Positions 33,238-41,946 of a DNA stretch of 54,492 nucleotides are shown piece by piece. Position 1 is the first letter of the stretch. Every line of letters starts with the position of its first letter. The DNA comes from JBAYSY01 sp041675885 (GTDB lineage: Bacteria; Pseudomonadota; Alphaproteobacteria; Rhodobacterales; Rhodobacteraceae). Below the pieces are notes generated by a model. It did not search any database. It was not told the DNA's origin and saw nothing but the letters and a program-made list of their open reading frames with translations. The position numbers and the translations under genes were made by a program. The stretch is taken from the NCBI GenBank assembly GCA_041675885.1, contig JBAYSY010000017.1, positions 1 through 54,492 on the forward strand, in the 5' to 3' direction.

Positions 33238-33290
33238 TTGTCATGCGGCTGTTACAGAATCGTCGCATAGCCGTCGCGCAAAGCTGTCAA
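33238..33290 (+). promoter_or_regulatory. Pho-box-like repeat array upstream of pstS
   Basis: TTGTCAT (33238-33244) and CTGTTAC (33249-33255) are two 7-base half sites 11 bases apart, the spacing of a PhoB box (CTGTCAT-N4-CTGTCAT). Weaker units follow at near-11-base steps: TCGTCGC (33260), CCGTCGC (33271) and CTGTCAA (33284). The array lies 50-100 bases before the pstS start and probably binds PhoB, encoded at the end of the same operon. Confidence 0.75.
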
Positions 33291-33339
33291 AGCGGGGCCG
33301 CCGGACGCGCGCGCCCCGCCCGGCCTGAAAGGAGCCGTC

Positions 33340-34383
33340 ATGCCCGTCTTCCGCCTGCCGCTTGCAGCCCTTGCCGCGGCGATCGCCGTCGGCACGGTCT
33401 CGGGCGCGGCACAAGCGCGCGAACAGATCCGGATCGTCGGTTCCTCGACCGTGTTCCCCTATACCCAGGCGGTGGCCGAGGAATTTTCCGACATCACCGG
33501 TGCCCGCCCGCCCATCGTCGAGGCCACCGGCACCGGCGGCGGCACCCGCATCTTCTGCGACGGAATCGGCGAACGCTTCCCCGACATCACCGGCGCCTCG
33601 CGGGCGATGACCGCCTCGGAATGGGCGCATTGCGTGGCGAACGGGGTGACAAGCGTTTCCGAGGCCATGATCGGCCATGACGGACTGACCATCGCCATAT
33701 CGCGCGGCAACACCTTCGACTGGGATCTGACGCTGGAGGAAATCTACCTCGCACTCGGGGCCGAGGTGCCGGTCGATGGCGGCTGGGCCGCGAACCCCTA
33801 TCGCCGCTGGTCCGAGATCGACCCGCGCCTGCCCGACACGCCCATCACCGTGCTCGGCCCGCCGCCCACCTCGGGCACCCGCGACGCCTTCGTCGAACTG
33901 GCGCTGCACACCGGCTGCGCGACGCTCGATCACGTGCGCGACGGCGGGTTCGACCGCGACTGGATCACCGCCAACTGCTCGCGCATGCGCACCGACGGGC
34001 CGTTCATCGAGGCGGGCGAGAACGACAACCTCATCGTGCAGCGGCTGGGGTCGGACCCGGACGCGATGGGCATCTTCGGCTATTCCTTCCTTTACGAGAA
34101 CAACGACCGGCTGAAGGGCGTCAGGATCGGCGGGGTGGATGCGAACCTCGCGACCATCGGCGACGGCTCCTACCCCATCGCCCGGCCGCTTTATTTCTAC
34201 GTCAAGAACGCCCATCGCGGGGTGATCCCCGGCTTGCAGGAGTTCGTCGAGGAATACATGATGGAGGAGGCGCTGGCCCCCGGCGGCTACCTGGAAGAGC
34301 GCGGTCTGGTGACGCTGGACGACGCCGCCCGGGCGCGGTTGCGCGAAACGCTGGTGCGCGGCCTGCCGATGGAGGCGAAATGA
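33340..34383 (+). CDS. pstS: Phosphate ABC transporter substrate-binding protein
   Basis: A 347-residue periplasmic protein with signal peptide (MPVFRLPLAALAAAIAVGTV...AQA). Phosphate-binding features are RIVGSSTVFPYTQAVAEEF near residue 31, the EATGTGGGTRIFCDGIG loop near 60, ISRGN near 125, and PTSGTRDAFVELAL near 180. It binds inorganic phosphate for PstCAB. A good ribosome site (AAAGGAG) precedes the ATG. It is the first gene of pstSCAB-phoU-phoB and overlaps pstC by four bases. Confidence 0.95.
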   Translation: MPVFRLPLAALAAAIAVGTVSGAAQAREQIRIVGSSTVFPYTQAVAEEFSDITGARPPIVEATGTGGGTRIFCDGIGERFPDITGASRAMTASEWAHCVANGVTSVSEAMIGHDGLTIAISRGNTFDWDLTLEEIYLALGAEVPVDGGWAANPYRRWSEIDPRLPDTPITVLGPPPTSGTRDAFVELALHTGCATLDHVRDGGFDRDWITANCSRMRTDGPFIEAGENDNLIVQRLGSDPDAMGIFGYSFLYENNDRLKGVRIGGVDANLATIGDGSYPIARPLYFYVKNAHRGVIPGLQEFVEEYMMEEALAPGGYLEERGLVTLDDAARARLRETLVRGLPMEAK

Positions 34384-35756
34384 CCCTGTTCGCCTTCTTC
34401 CTGCTGTTTGCCGCCGCGCTGTCCGGCTATGCGATGAACCTTCAGGCGGCGCGGCGCATCCGGGCCGGGGGGGCGCGGCTTCATTCCCTGGGCGGCTTTC
34501 ATGGCGGCTATGCCTTCCTGACCGTGGCGCTGCCCTGTTTCGTCCTGTTCCTGCTGTGGCTGGTGCTGCAAGGCCCGGTGATCGAACGCATGGTGATGGC
34601 CGGGCTGCCCGCCGGGGTGCTTGACGGCATGGACGCGGGCGCGGCCGGGCTGGTGCTTTCGGAAATCCGCTCCATCGCCGGGGGCCGGGTGTTCGGCACG
34701 CCCGAGCCGTGGAAATTCGCCGCCGCCGACCGCATGGTGGCGCTGCGCGCCGGCTCCGCCAACCTGATGCTGGTGGTGGTGCTGGGGATCGCCGCCGCCA
34801 TGCTGTTCCGCGCCCGCCGCCGGGTCAGCGCCGAATTCCGCGCCCGGCAGGGGGTGGAGCGCATCCTGCGCGGGCTGATGATCTTCTGCTCGGTGGTGGC
34901 GATCTTCACCACCATCGGCATCGTCGCCTCGCTGATGTTCGAGACCGTGCGTTTCTTCCGCATGGTGCCCTGGCACGAATTCCTGTTCGGCACGACGTGG
35001 GAGCCGCAGATCCCGATCCGCCCCGACCAGATCGCGGCCGAGGGCGCCTTCGGCTGGCTGCCGGTGATCCTCGGCACGCTGGTCATCACCGTGGTGGCGC
35101 TGGTGATCGCGGTGCCGGTGGGGCTGTTCGCGGCGATCTACCTGAACGAATTCGCCTCGCGCCGGGTGCGGGCGGTGGCCAAGCCGATGCTGGAGATCCT
35201 CGCGGGTGTCCCCACGGTGGTCTACGGATTCTTCGCGATTCTGGTGGTGGCCCCGGCGATCCGCTCCTTCGGCGCCTCGCTCGGCCTGCCGATCGCACCG
35301 AATACCGCGCTGGCGGCGGGGGCGGTGATGGGGATCATGCTGATTCCGTTCATCTCGTCCTTTGCCGACGACGCGCTGTCCGCCGTGCCGCGCGCGCTGC
35401 GCGACGGGGCGCTGGCCTTGGGCGCGACCCGGGCCGAGACCATGCTGAACGTGCTGTTTCCCGCGGCGATTCCCGGCATCGTCGGCGGCGTGCTGCTGGC
35501 CGTCAGCCGCGCCATCGGCGAGACGATGATCGTGGTCATGGCCGCCGGGCTGATCGCCCGGATGACGATCAACCCGCTGGACAGCGTGACCACGGTGACG
35601 GTGCAGATCGTCACCCTGCTGATCGGCGACACCGCCTTCGACAACCCCAAGACCCTCGCGGCCTTCGCGCTGGGAATGATGCTGTTCCTGGTGACGCTGG
35701 GCATCAACATCCTGGCGCTGCGCATCGTGCGCAAATACCGCGAAATCTACGATTGA
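34380..35756 (+). CDS. pstC: Phosphate ABC transporter permease PstC
   Basis: A 458-residue inner-membrane permease. About eight hydrophobic segments are seen; the N-terminal 170 residues (with LPCFVLFLLWLVLQGP) form an extension common in alphaproteobacterial PstC. The transport core has NEFASRRVRAVAKPMLEILAG with VPTVVYGFFA near residue 270 and the EAA-type loop LRDGALALGATRAETMLNV near 340. ATGA overlap with pstS. Confidence 0.94.
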   Translation: MTLFAFFLLFAAALSGYAMNLQAARRIRAGGARLHSLGGFHGGYAFLTVALPCFVLFLLWLVLQGPVIERMVMAGLPAGVLDGMDAGAAGLVLSEIRSIAGGRVFGTPEPWKFAAADRMVALRAGSANLMLVVVLGIAAAMLFRARRRVSAEFRARQGVERILRGLMIFCSVVAIFTTIGIVASLMFETVRFFRMVPWHEFLFGTTWEPQIPIRPDQIAAEGAFGWLPVILGTLVITVVALVIAVPVGLFAAIYLNEFASRRVRAVAKPMLEILAGVPTVVYGFFAILVVAPAIRSFGASLGLPIAPNTALAAGAVMGIMLIPFISSFADDALSAVPRALRDGALALGATRAETMLNVLFPAAIPGIVGGVLLAVSRAIGETMIVVMAAGLIARMTINPLDSVTTVTVQIVTLLIGDTAFDNPKTLAAFALGMMLFLVTLGINILALRIVRKYREIYD

Positions 35757-35765
35757 GGCCGGGCC

Positions 35766-37061
35766 ATGACCGACATTTCCAACAGCCCCGCCCCCGCCGC
35801 CGGATGGACCACGCCCGAGGCCAGCGCGCGCCTGCGCCGCCGCCGCCGGGCCGAGACCCGGCTGAAACTCGTGGGCATGGGCGCCATCGGCTTTGCCTTC
35901 CTGATGCTGGCGGTGCTGATCGGCTCGCTCACCCTGTCGGGCTGGCACGCCTTCACCCAGAGCCATGCACGGATCACCGTGACCCTCGCGCCCGAATACA
36001 TCAACACGGACGATCTGCGCCGGTCGGACTTCCGCGGCCTCCTGCGCGCCACCATGGCCGAGCGGCTGGGCGAGGGCGAGGCCGCGGCGGCCGAGTTGCG
36101 CCGGATGGGGGCGATCCTGTCGAACGGCGCGCAATCCGCGCTTCGTGAACGGCTGGTGGCGAAACCGGCGCTGGCGGGCCAGACCCTGACCCTGCGGGTA
36201 CCGCTGGCCGACCCCTACGACCAGTTGAACAAGGGCCTGATCGACCGCGACACGCCCGAGAATATCCGCCGCCTGTCGGACCGCGAAATCGGCTGGTTCG
36301 ATGCGCTGAAGGCCGAGGGCGCGATCTCCAGGCCGCTCAACTTCGGGCTGCTGACCAACGCCGATTCGCGCTTCCCCGAACTCGCCGGGCTGCGCGGCGC
36401 GCTGGTCGGTTCGCTCTATGCGCTGCTGACCTGCTTCCTGCTGTCGTTCCCCATCGGGATCGGCGCGGCGATCTGGCTTGAGGAATTCGCGCCGAAGAAC
36501 CGCATGTCGGACCTCATCGAGGTCAATATCAACAACCTCGCCGCCGTGCCTTCGGTGGTGTTCGGCCTGCTGGCGCTTGCCGTGTTCCTTGGCTGGTTCG
36601 GGATGCCGCGCTCGGCCCCCTTCGTCGGCGGCATGACGCTGGCCTTGATGACCCTGCCCACCATCATCATCGCCACCCGCGCCGCGCTGAAGGCCGTGCC
36701 GCCCTCGATCCGCGAGGCGGCGATGGGGCTCGGCGCGTCGAAACAGCAGGTGGTGTTCCAGCACGTCCTGCCGCTTGCGATGCCCGGCATCCTCACCGGG
36801 ACGATCATCGGGCTGGCGCAGGCGCTGGGCGAGACCGCGCCGCTTTTGCTGATCGGCATGAACGCCTTCGTCACCGCCGCGCCCGCGACGCCCTTCGACC
36901 CTTCCACCGCGCTGCCGACCCAGATCTTCATCTGGGCCGACAGTCCGGAACGCGGCTTCGTCAGCCGCACCTCGGCCGCGATTCTCGTCCTGCTCGGGTT
37001 CCTGATCGCGATGAACGCCCTCGCCATCTTCCTGCGCTCGAAATTCGAAAGGAAATGGTAA
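35766..37061 (+). CDS. pstA: Phosphate ABC transporter permease PstA
   Basis: A 431-residue inner-membrane permease partnering PstC. It begins with a basic cytoplasmic tail (ARLRRRRRAETRLKLVG), a first membrane span, and a 160-residue periplasmic insert usual for this group. The core shows EEFAPKNRMSDLIEVNINNL with AVPSVVFGLLALAVF near residue 245-280 and the EAA-type IREAAMGLGASKQQVVFQHV. Starts 9 bases after pstC. Confidence 0.94.
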   Translation: MTDISNSPAPAAGWTTPEASARLRRRRRAETRLKLVGMGAIGFAFLMLAVLIGSLTLSGWHAFTQSHARITVTLAPEYINTDDLRRSDFRGLLRATMAERLGEGEAAAAELRRMGAILSNGAQSALRERLVAKPALAGQTLTLRVPLADPYDQLNKGLIDRDTPENIRRLSDREIGWFDALKAEGAISRPLNFGLLTNADSRFPELAGLRGALVGSLYALLTCFLLSFPIGIGAAIWLEEFAPKNRMSDLIEVNINNLAAVPSVVFGLLALAVFLGWFGMPRSAPFVGGMTLALMTLPTIIIATRAALKAVPPSIREAAMGLGASKQQVVFQHVLPLAMPGILTGTIIGLAQALGETAPLLLIGMNAFVTAAPATPFDPSTALPTQIFIWADSPERGFVSRTSAAILVLLGFLIAMNALAIFLRSKFERKW

Positions 37062-37064
37062 ACC

Positions 37065-37880
37065 ATGCGTGGAGAGCCACAGGTGAACGACATGCGACCC
37101 CTCGACCGCAGCCTTGATCTCGACGAGGCCAAGATCACGGCCCGCGACGTGCAGGTGTATTACGCCGAAACCCACGCGCTGAAGGATGTGTCGATCGACA
37201 TCGCCGACAAGACGGTGACCGCCTTCATCGGCCCCTCGGGCTGCGGGAAATCCACCTTCCTGCGCTGCCTGAACCGGATGAACGACACCATCGACATCTG
37301 CCGGGTCGAGGGCACGATCACGCTGGACGGGCAGGACATCTACGACCCGCGGGTCGATCCGGTGCAACTGCGCGCCCGGGTGGGGATGGTGTTCCAGAAA
37401 CCCAACCCCTTCCCGAAGTCGATCTACGACAACGTGGCCTACGGGCCGCGCATCCACGGGCTGGCGCGCGACCGGGCCGAGCTGGACGCCATCGTGGAAA
37501 AGTCCCTGCGCCGCGCCGCGCTGTGGGACGAGGTGAAGGACCGCCTGACTGCCCCCGGCACCGGGCTTTCGGGCGGCCAGCAGCAGCGGCTGTGCATCGC
37601 CCGCGCCGTGGCCACCAGCCCCGAGGTGCTGCTGATGGACGAGCCCTGCTCCGCCCTCGACCCTATCGCCACCGCGCAGGTCGAGGAACTGATCGACGAA
37701 TTGCGCAGCCGCTTCGCGGTGGTGATCGTCACCCATTCGATGCAGCAGGCCGCCCGCGTCAGCCAGCGGACCGCCTTCTTCCATCTGGGTCGGCTGGTCG
37801 AGTTCGGCGAGACCGGCCACATCTTCACCAACCCGCAGGACCCGCGGACTGAAAGCTACATCACCGGCCGGATCGGCTGA
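37065..37880 (+). CDS. pstB: Phosphate ABC transporter ATP-binding protein
   Basis: A 271-residue ATPase of the Pst importer. Walker A is GPSGCGKSTFLRCLNRMND, a PstB hallmark; Q-loop VFQKPNPFPKSIYDNVAYGP; signature LSGGQQQRLCIARA; Walker B VLLMDEPCSALDPIAT; switch His in VTHSMQQA. It starts 3 bases after pstA. A GTG at 37083 with a GGAGAG ribosome site is a possible alternative start, six codons later. Confidence 0.95.
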   Translation: MRGEPQVNDMRPLDRSLDLDEAKITARDVQVYYAETHALKDVSIDIADKTVTAFIGPSGCGKSTFLRCLNRMNDTIDICRVEGTITLDGQDIYDPRVDPVQLRARVGMVFQKPNPFPKSIYDNVAYGPRIHGLARDRAELDAIVEKSLRRAALWDEVKDRLTAPGTGLSGGQQQRLCIARAVATSPEVLLMDEPCSALDPIATAQVEELIDELRSRFAVVIVTHSMQQAARVSQRTAFFHLGRLVEFGETGHIFTNPQDPRTESYITGRIG

Positions 37881-37892
37881 CGGAGGATCCCG

Positions 37893-38615
37893 ATGCATAC
37901 CGAACCGCAACCGCATATCGCCACCGCCTTCGACCGCGACCTTGAGGCGGTGCAGGCGCTGATCATGAAGATGGGCGGGCTTGTCGAGGCCGCCACACTC
38001 GACGCCGCCCGGGCGCTTGAGACCCGCGACGAGGAACTGGCCCAGACTGTACGCCAGGGCGACAAGGCGGTCGATGCGCTTGAAGCGCAGATCAACGAGG
38101 AGGCCGCCCGCATCATCGCCCTGCGCGCCCCCACGGCGGGCGACCTGCGCACGCTTCTGACCGTGCTCAAGATCGCGGGCAACCTGGAACGGATGGGCGA
38201 TTACGCCAAGAACATCGCCAAACGCTCGACCGTGCTGGCACAATTCGCACCCGTCGAGGGGGCGCCGGGCACGATCCGCCGCATGGCCCGGCAGGTCGAG
38301 CAGATGCTGAAGGACGCGCTGGATGCCTATGTGCGGCGCGATGCCGATCTGGCCACCGACGTGCGGCTGCGCGACCATGAGGTCGATCAGATCTACAACT
38401 CGCTGTTCCGGGTGCTGCTCACGCATATGATGGAGGATCCGCGCAACATCACCGCCTGCATGCACCTGCATTTCATCGCCAAGAACATCGAGCGGATGGG
38501 CGATCACGCCACCGGCATCGCCGAACAGGTCGTTTATCTGGTGACCGGCGAGATGCCCGACGAGGCCCGGCCCAAGGGCGACAGTACGCCTTTCGTCGGG
38601 GCCACCGAGGGCTGA
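37893..38615 (+). CDS. phoU: Phosphate signalling protein PhoU
   Basis: A 240-residue all-helical protein that connects Pst transport state to the PhoR/PhoB system. Two PhoU repeats are seen, each with the metal-binding motif form: LKIAGNLERMGDYAKNIAK near residue 93 and LHFIAKNIERMGDHATGIAE near 195. A CGGAGG ribosome site precedes the ATG. It sits between pstB and phoB as in related genomes. Confidence 0.95.
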   Translation: MHTEPQPHIATAFDRDLEAVQALIMKMGGLVEAATLDAARALETRDEELAQTVRQGDKAVDALEAQINEEAARIIALRAPTAGDLRTLLTVLKIAGNLERMGDYAKNIAKRSTVLAQFAPVEGAPGTIRRMARQVEQMLKDALDAYVRRDADLATDVRLRDHEVDQIYNSLFRVLLTHMMEDPRNITACMHLHFIAKNIERMGDHATGIAEQVVYLVTGEMPDEARPKGDSTPFVGATEG

Positions 38616-38624
38616 GGGCGGACC

Positions 38625-39317
38625 ATGGCGGTGCAGAAACAACCCGTTGTCCTGCTGGTCGAGGACGAAAGTGCCCAGCGCGAGGTGCTGCGCTACAACC
38701 TTGAGGCCGAGGGCTTCGACGTGGCCATGGCCGAGACCGGGGACGAGGCGCTTTTGCTGGTGCAGGAGGCGGCACCCGACCTGATCCTGCTCGACTGGAT
38801 GCTGCCGAATGTCTCGGGGATCGAGGTCTGCCGCCAGATCAAGGCCCGGCCCGAGACAAGGGCGATCCCGATCGTCATGCTTTCGGCCCGGTCGGAGGAG
38901 ATCGACCGGGTGCGCGGGCTGGAAACCGGGGCCGACGATTACGTGGTGAAGCCTTATTCGGTGGCGGAACTGATGGCGCGGCTGCGCACCCAGCTGCGTC
39001 GCACCCGCCCGGCCGCGCTGGGCGAACGGCTGATGTTCGACGACATCCTGCTGGATGCGGGCGAGCATCGGGTCTACCGCGCCGGGCAGGCGGTCAGCCT
39101 TGGCCCGACCGAGTTCCGCCTGCTCTCGACGCTGATGGAAAAACCCGGCCGGGTCTGGAGCCGCGAGCAACTGCTGGACCGGGTCTGGGGCCGCGATATC
39201 TACGTGGACACCCGTACGGTCGATGTGCATATCGGCCGACTGCGCAAGGCGCTGATGAAGGACGGCGGCAGCAACCCGGTGCGCACGGTGCGCGGCGCGG
39301 GCTACGCGCTGGGCTGA
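38625..39317 (+). CDS. phoB: Phosphate regulon response regulator PhoB
   Basis: A 230-residue OmpR/PhoB-type regulator. Receiver domain with acidic pocket LLVEDES, phosphoacceptor Asp57 in LILLDWMLPNVSG and Lys in VVKPYSVAEL. The winged-helix domain (about 130-230) has TEFRLLSTLMEKPGRVWSRE and RTVDVHIGRLRKAL. It activates genes with Pho boxes, including probably its own operon. The partner kinase gene phoR is not in the window. Confidence 0.95.
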   Translation: MAVQKQPVVLLVEDESAQREVLRYNLEAEGFDVAMAETGDEALLLVQEAAPDLILLDWMLPNVSGIEVCRQIKARPETRAIPIVMLSARSEEIDRVRGLETGADDYVVKPYSVAELMARLRTQLRRTRPAALGERLMFDDILLDAGEHRVYRAGQAVSLGPTEFRLLSTLMEKPGRVWSREQLLDRVWGRDIYVDTRTVDVHIGRLRKALMKDGGSNPVRTVRGAGYALG

Positions 39318-39342
39318 GCCGGAACGGCCCGGACGCCCCCTG

Positions 39343-39381
39343 CGGCAGGCATCGGGCTGCCGGGGTGCGCTTGAGCGCACC
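39343..39381 (+). repeat. Two adjacent hairpins after phoB
   Basis: CGGCAG/CTGCCG (39343-39362) and GGTGCGC-TTGA-GCGCACC (39364-39381) lie 26-64 bases after the phoB stop. The second is the same small palindrome as at 3759 and 5728. They may end the pst operon transcript, though no T-run follows. Confidence 0.55.
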
Positions 39382-39514
39382 ATTCCTGCCCTCCCGCCTC
39401 CATACCCGCGGCCCGGACGAAGCCGGTGCGCCGAAACACACCCGGCGGGCTACGGGCTTCGATCCGGGCCGCAGCACGGGGCGGGGACGATCCGCATTTC
39501 GGAAGGGAGAGATC

Positions 39515-39595
39515 GTAGCCGCATAAGGAACCTCGGCGCCATGGTCTGGGTGGGGGCTGTTGTCCACGACGCCGAGGGAAGCCTTATGCAGCTAC
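39515..39595. repeat. 81-base imperfect palindrome
   Basis: The arms GTAGCCGCATAAGG (39515-39528) and CCTTATGCAGCTAC (39582-39595) pair with one mismatch. An inner stem CCTCGGCG (39531-39538) pairs with CGCCGAGG (39570-39577), leaving a 31-base loop. It lies between convergent phoB and the RsbW-like gene. It could be a MITE, a structured RNA or a two-way terminator. Nothing else is recognised in the 329-base gap. Confidence 0.75.
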
Positions 39596-39646
39596 AGGGC
39601 CGGTTATGACGGGGCCGCGGGGCAGGATTGGGGGCCGAACGGGGCA

Positions 39647-40135
39647 TTATTGCGGCGCCTCTCGCCACGGCGAAACAATCCCCCCGGCGCCTGCCGACTG
39701 TTCCGCCGGGATGCGGAATGTCAGCCGGTTGCGCCCGCCCGCGCGGCTGTAGCACAGCCCTTCGGTCAGGCCGCGAATCAGGAACCAGCCATAGCCCCCT
39801 TCGGGCGGGGCGCGAACCGGGGCAGGAGAACCGGCCGAAGGGTGCCCGCCCGGCGGCAGCGCCATTTCGGGAAATCCGCTGCCGTCATCGGTGATCGCGC
39901 AGACGAGGCCCGCGGCATCTTCATGCAACTCGACCCCGATCCTGCCGCCGCCTTCACAGCCGTGTTCGACGATATTGTTCAGCACCTCGGCCAGCACCAG
40001 TTCGGCAATGTCGGGGTCAACCCCGCCGCCGCCCTGCATCAGCATCGCCCGCACCTGCCCGAGGGCCGCGCGCACCGCCAGCGGCTCGGCCCGCAGCCAC
40101 AGCCGCAGCGCGGGGTCGTCGTGCCGCGGGCACAT
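39647..40135 (-). CDS. RsbW-like anti-sigma serine kinase / ATP-binding protein
   Basis: A 162-residue protein with a GHKL-type ATPase fold. The N box is LVLAEVLNNIVEHG, the G1 box ITDDGSGFP, and a G2-like segment GGYGWFLIRGLTEGLCY. Such kinases bind or phosphorylate STAS antagonists to control sigma factors or other outputs. A STAS gene lies directly upstream. The ATG at 40135 is preceded by GAGGCAGGGG; a GTG seven codons earlier would overlap the STAS gene. No sigma factor gene is adjacent, so the target is unknown. Confidence 0.85.
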   Translation of the reverse strand: MCPRHDDPALRLWLRAEPLAVRAALGQVRAMLMQGGGGVDPDIAELVLAEVLNNIVEHGCEGGGRIGVELHEDAAGLVCAITDDGSGFPEMALPPGGHPSAGSPAPVRAPPEGGYGWFLIRGLTEGLCYSRAGGRNRLTFRIPAEQSAGAGGIVSPWREAPQ

Positions 40136-40145
40136 CACCCCTGCC

Positions 40146-40481
40146 TCAGCCCGCACGGCCGGGCCGTGGCGGCGGTGTGTCGTGGATGATGAACACGCTG
40201 TCCATCCGCGTCAGCCGCAGCACCTTGCGCACCATGGGGGTCAGCCCGGCGAGTTCCAGCCGACGCCCCTCCTCCAGCAGTTTCATCACGGCGACCAGCG
40301 CCCCCAGCCCGCTGCTGTCGAGAAAGCCGACCCGCGACAGGTCCAGAATCACCACCGGCGCCGGCTCCCCGATGACATCCCGCATCCGGTCCTTGAACTG
40401 GATCGCCACGGCGGCGTCGATCCGTTCCGCCGCCACCCGTGCCACCAGCGTATCCCCCGTCCGCTCCGCCCCGATCTGCAT
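40146..40481 (-). CDS. STAS-domain anti-sigma factor antagonist
   Basis: A 111-residue SpoIIAA/RsbV-type protein. The phosphorylation site is the Ser pair in VGFLDSSGLGALVAVMK near residue 56; the start (RTGDTLVARVAAERIDAAV) and LAGLTPMVRKVLRLTRMD are typical. It is the partner of the RsbW-like kinase, 10 bases downstream. Phosphorylation state is expected to switch a sigma factor or effector whose gene is not in view. Confidence 0.9.
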   Translation of the reverse strand: MQIGAERTGDTLVARVAAERIDAAVAIQFKDRMRDVIGEPAPVVILDLSRVGFLDSSGLGALVAVMKLLEEGRRLELAGLTPMVRKVLRLTRMDSVFIIHDTPPPRPGRAG

Positions 40482-40588
40482 CCCGTCCGTCCTTTCACCG
40501 CATTCCGCACTGCCAAGACTAGACGCAGGTCGTTACCATTCGGTAAGCGTGATGCAGGGAACGCCGGAAAATCGAGGAGACGGGGCAG

Positions 40589-41767
40589 ATGCACGAAGTG
40601 GTGATCGCAGGGGCGGCCCGCACGCCGATGGGTGGCTTTCAGGGGGTGTTCTCGGGGGTGCCCGCGGCAACGCTGGGCGGCGCGGCGATCCGCGCGGCGC
40701 TTGAGGGCGCGGGCGTGGCCCCCGCCCGGGTCGAGGAACTGCTGATGGGCTGCGTCCTGCCCGCCGGGCAGGGTCAGGCTCCGGCGCGGCAGGCGGGCTT
40801 TGCCGCGGGGCTGGGCGAGGGGGTGCCCGCGACCACGCTGAACAAGATGTGCGGCTCGGGGATGAAGGCGGCGATGATCGCGCATGACCAGATCGCGCTC
40901 GGCCTGACCGGGCTGATGGTCGCGGGCGGGATGGAGAGCATGACCGAAGCGCCCTACCTGCTGCCGAAGATGCGCGCCGGGGCGCGGATCGGCCACGGGC
41001 AGGTGTTGGACCACATGTTCCTCGACGGGCTGGAAGATGCCTATGACAAGGGCCGCCTGATGGGCACCTTCGCCGAGGATTGCGCCGGGGCGTTCCAGTT
41101 CACCCGCGAGGCGCAGGATGGCTACGCGCTCGCCTCATTGTCCCGCGCGCTGGAGGCGCAGGCGTCGGGCGCGCTCAAGGCCGAGATCACGCCGGTGACG
41201 GTGACAGGCCGCAGGGGCGAGGTGGTGGTGAGCGCCGACGAACAGCCCGCCAGCGCCCGGCCCGAAAAGATCCCGACGCTCAAGCCCGCCTTCCGCAAGG
41301 ACGGCACGGTGACGGCGGCCAATTCCTCGTCGATCTCGGACGGGGCGGCGGCGCTGGTGATGTGCTCGGCCGAAGTGGCGCAGGCCGGGGGGCTGCCGGT
41401 GCGCGCCCGGGTGCTCGGGCACGCCAGCCACGCGCAGGCGCCCGCCGATTTCCCGACCGCCCCGGTGCCCGCGGCGCGCAGGCTGCTCGACCGGCTGGGC
41501 TGGTCGGTCGCGGACGTGGACCTGTGGGAGGTGAACGAGGCTTTCGCCGTGGTGCCCATGGCCTTCATGGCCGAGACCGGCGCCCCGCATGACCGGGTGA
41601 ACGTCAACGGCGGCGCCTGCGCGCTTGGCCATCCCATCGGCGCCTCGGGCGCGCGGATCATCGTGACGCTGCTTCATGCGCTGGAGGCACGCGGTCTGAA
41701 GCGCGGTGTGGCCGCGATCTGCATCGGCGGCGGCGAAGGCACCGCGATCGCCATCGAGCGGGTCTGA
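40589..41767 (+). CDS. Acetyl-CoA C-acyltransferase (thiolase)
   Basis: A 392-residue thiolase. The nucleophile Cys is in LNKMCGSGMKA near residue 87; the base His in CALGHPIGASGAR near 350; the second Cys in AAICIGGGEG near 380. The length and sequence fit the biosynthetic/degradative acetyl-CoA acetyltransferase group (AtoB/PhaA-like). No phaB or beta-oxidation partner is adjacent, so direction of use cannot be told. Confidence 0.92.
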   Translation: MHEVVIAGAARTPMGGFQGVFSGVPAATLGGAAIRAALEGAGVAPARVEELLMGCVLPAGQGQAPARQAGFAAGLGEGVPATTLNKMCGSGMKAAMIAHDQIALGLTGLMVAGGMESMTEAPYLLPKMRAGARIGHGQVLDHMFLDGLEDAYDKGRLMGTFAEDCAGAFQFTREAQDGYALASLSRALEAQASGALKAEITPVTVTGRRGEVVVSADEQPASARPEKIPTLKPAFRKDGTVTAANSSSISDGAAALVMCSAEVAQAGGLPVRARVLGHASHAQAPADFPTAPVPAARRLLDRLGWSVADVDLWEVNEAFAVVPMAFMAETGAPHDRVNVNGGACALGHPIGASGARIIVTLLHALEARGLKRGVAAICIGGGEGTAIAIERV

Positions 41768-41822
41768 GGCGGGCACTCTCGCCCGGCGATGCCAAGGTTG
41801 GAAGGGCAGGAGCCTCCGGCGG

Positions 41823-41887
41823 GGATATTTCTTTCACGGTGAAGCACAGGGGCTCGCTCCTTGTTCTTCACCGTGAAAGAAATATCC
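41823..41887. repeat. Perfect 22-base inverted repeat with GGATATTTC ends
   Basis: Arms at 41823-41844 and 41866-41887 are exact reverse complements (outer end GGATATTTC, inner end CGGTGAAG), with a 21-base loop. The flanks CCTCCGGCGG and CTCGGGGGTG are also related. The same GGATATTTC motif appears singly near 43896 and as a pair at 53744-53811. It lies between the convergent thiolase and fmt genes and may act as a two-way terminator. Confidence 0.8.
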
Positions 41888-41946
41888 TCGGGGGTGAATT
41901 GGCCGAAGGCCAAGAGGGGGCAGACAGCCCCCTTCCCCGGTCAGAG

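Noticed and set aside
38625..39317. A phoR kinase gene within the pst-phoB operon
   Set aside because: No histidine kinase frame exists on either side; phoR must be elsewhere.
34287..39383. A 1698-codon open frame on the minus strand across the pst operon
   Set aside because: It is antisense to six certain genes, is rich in His, Arg, Gln and Gly as high-GC shadow frames are, and shows no domain.
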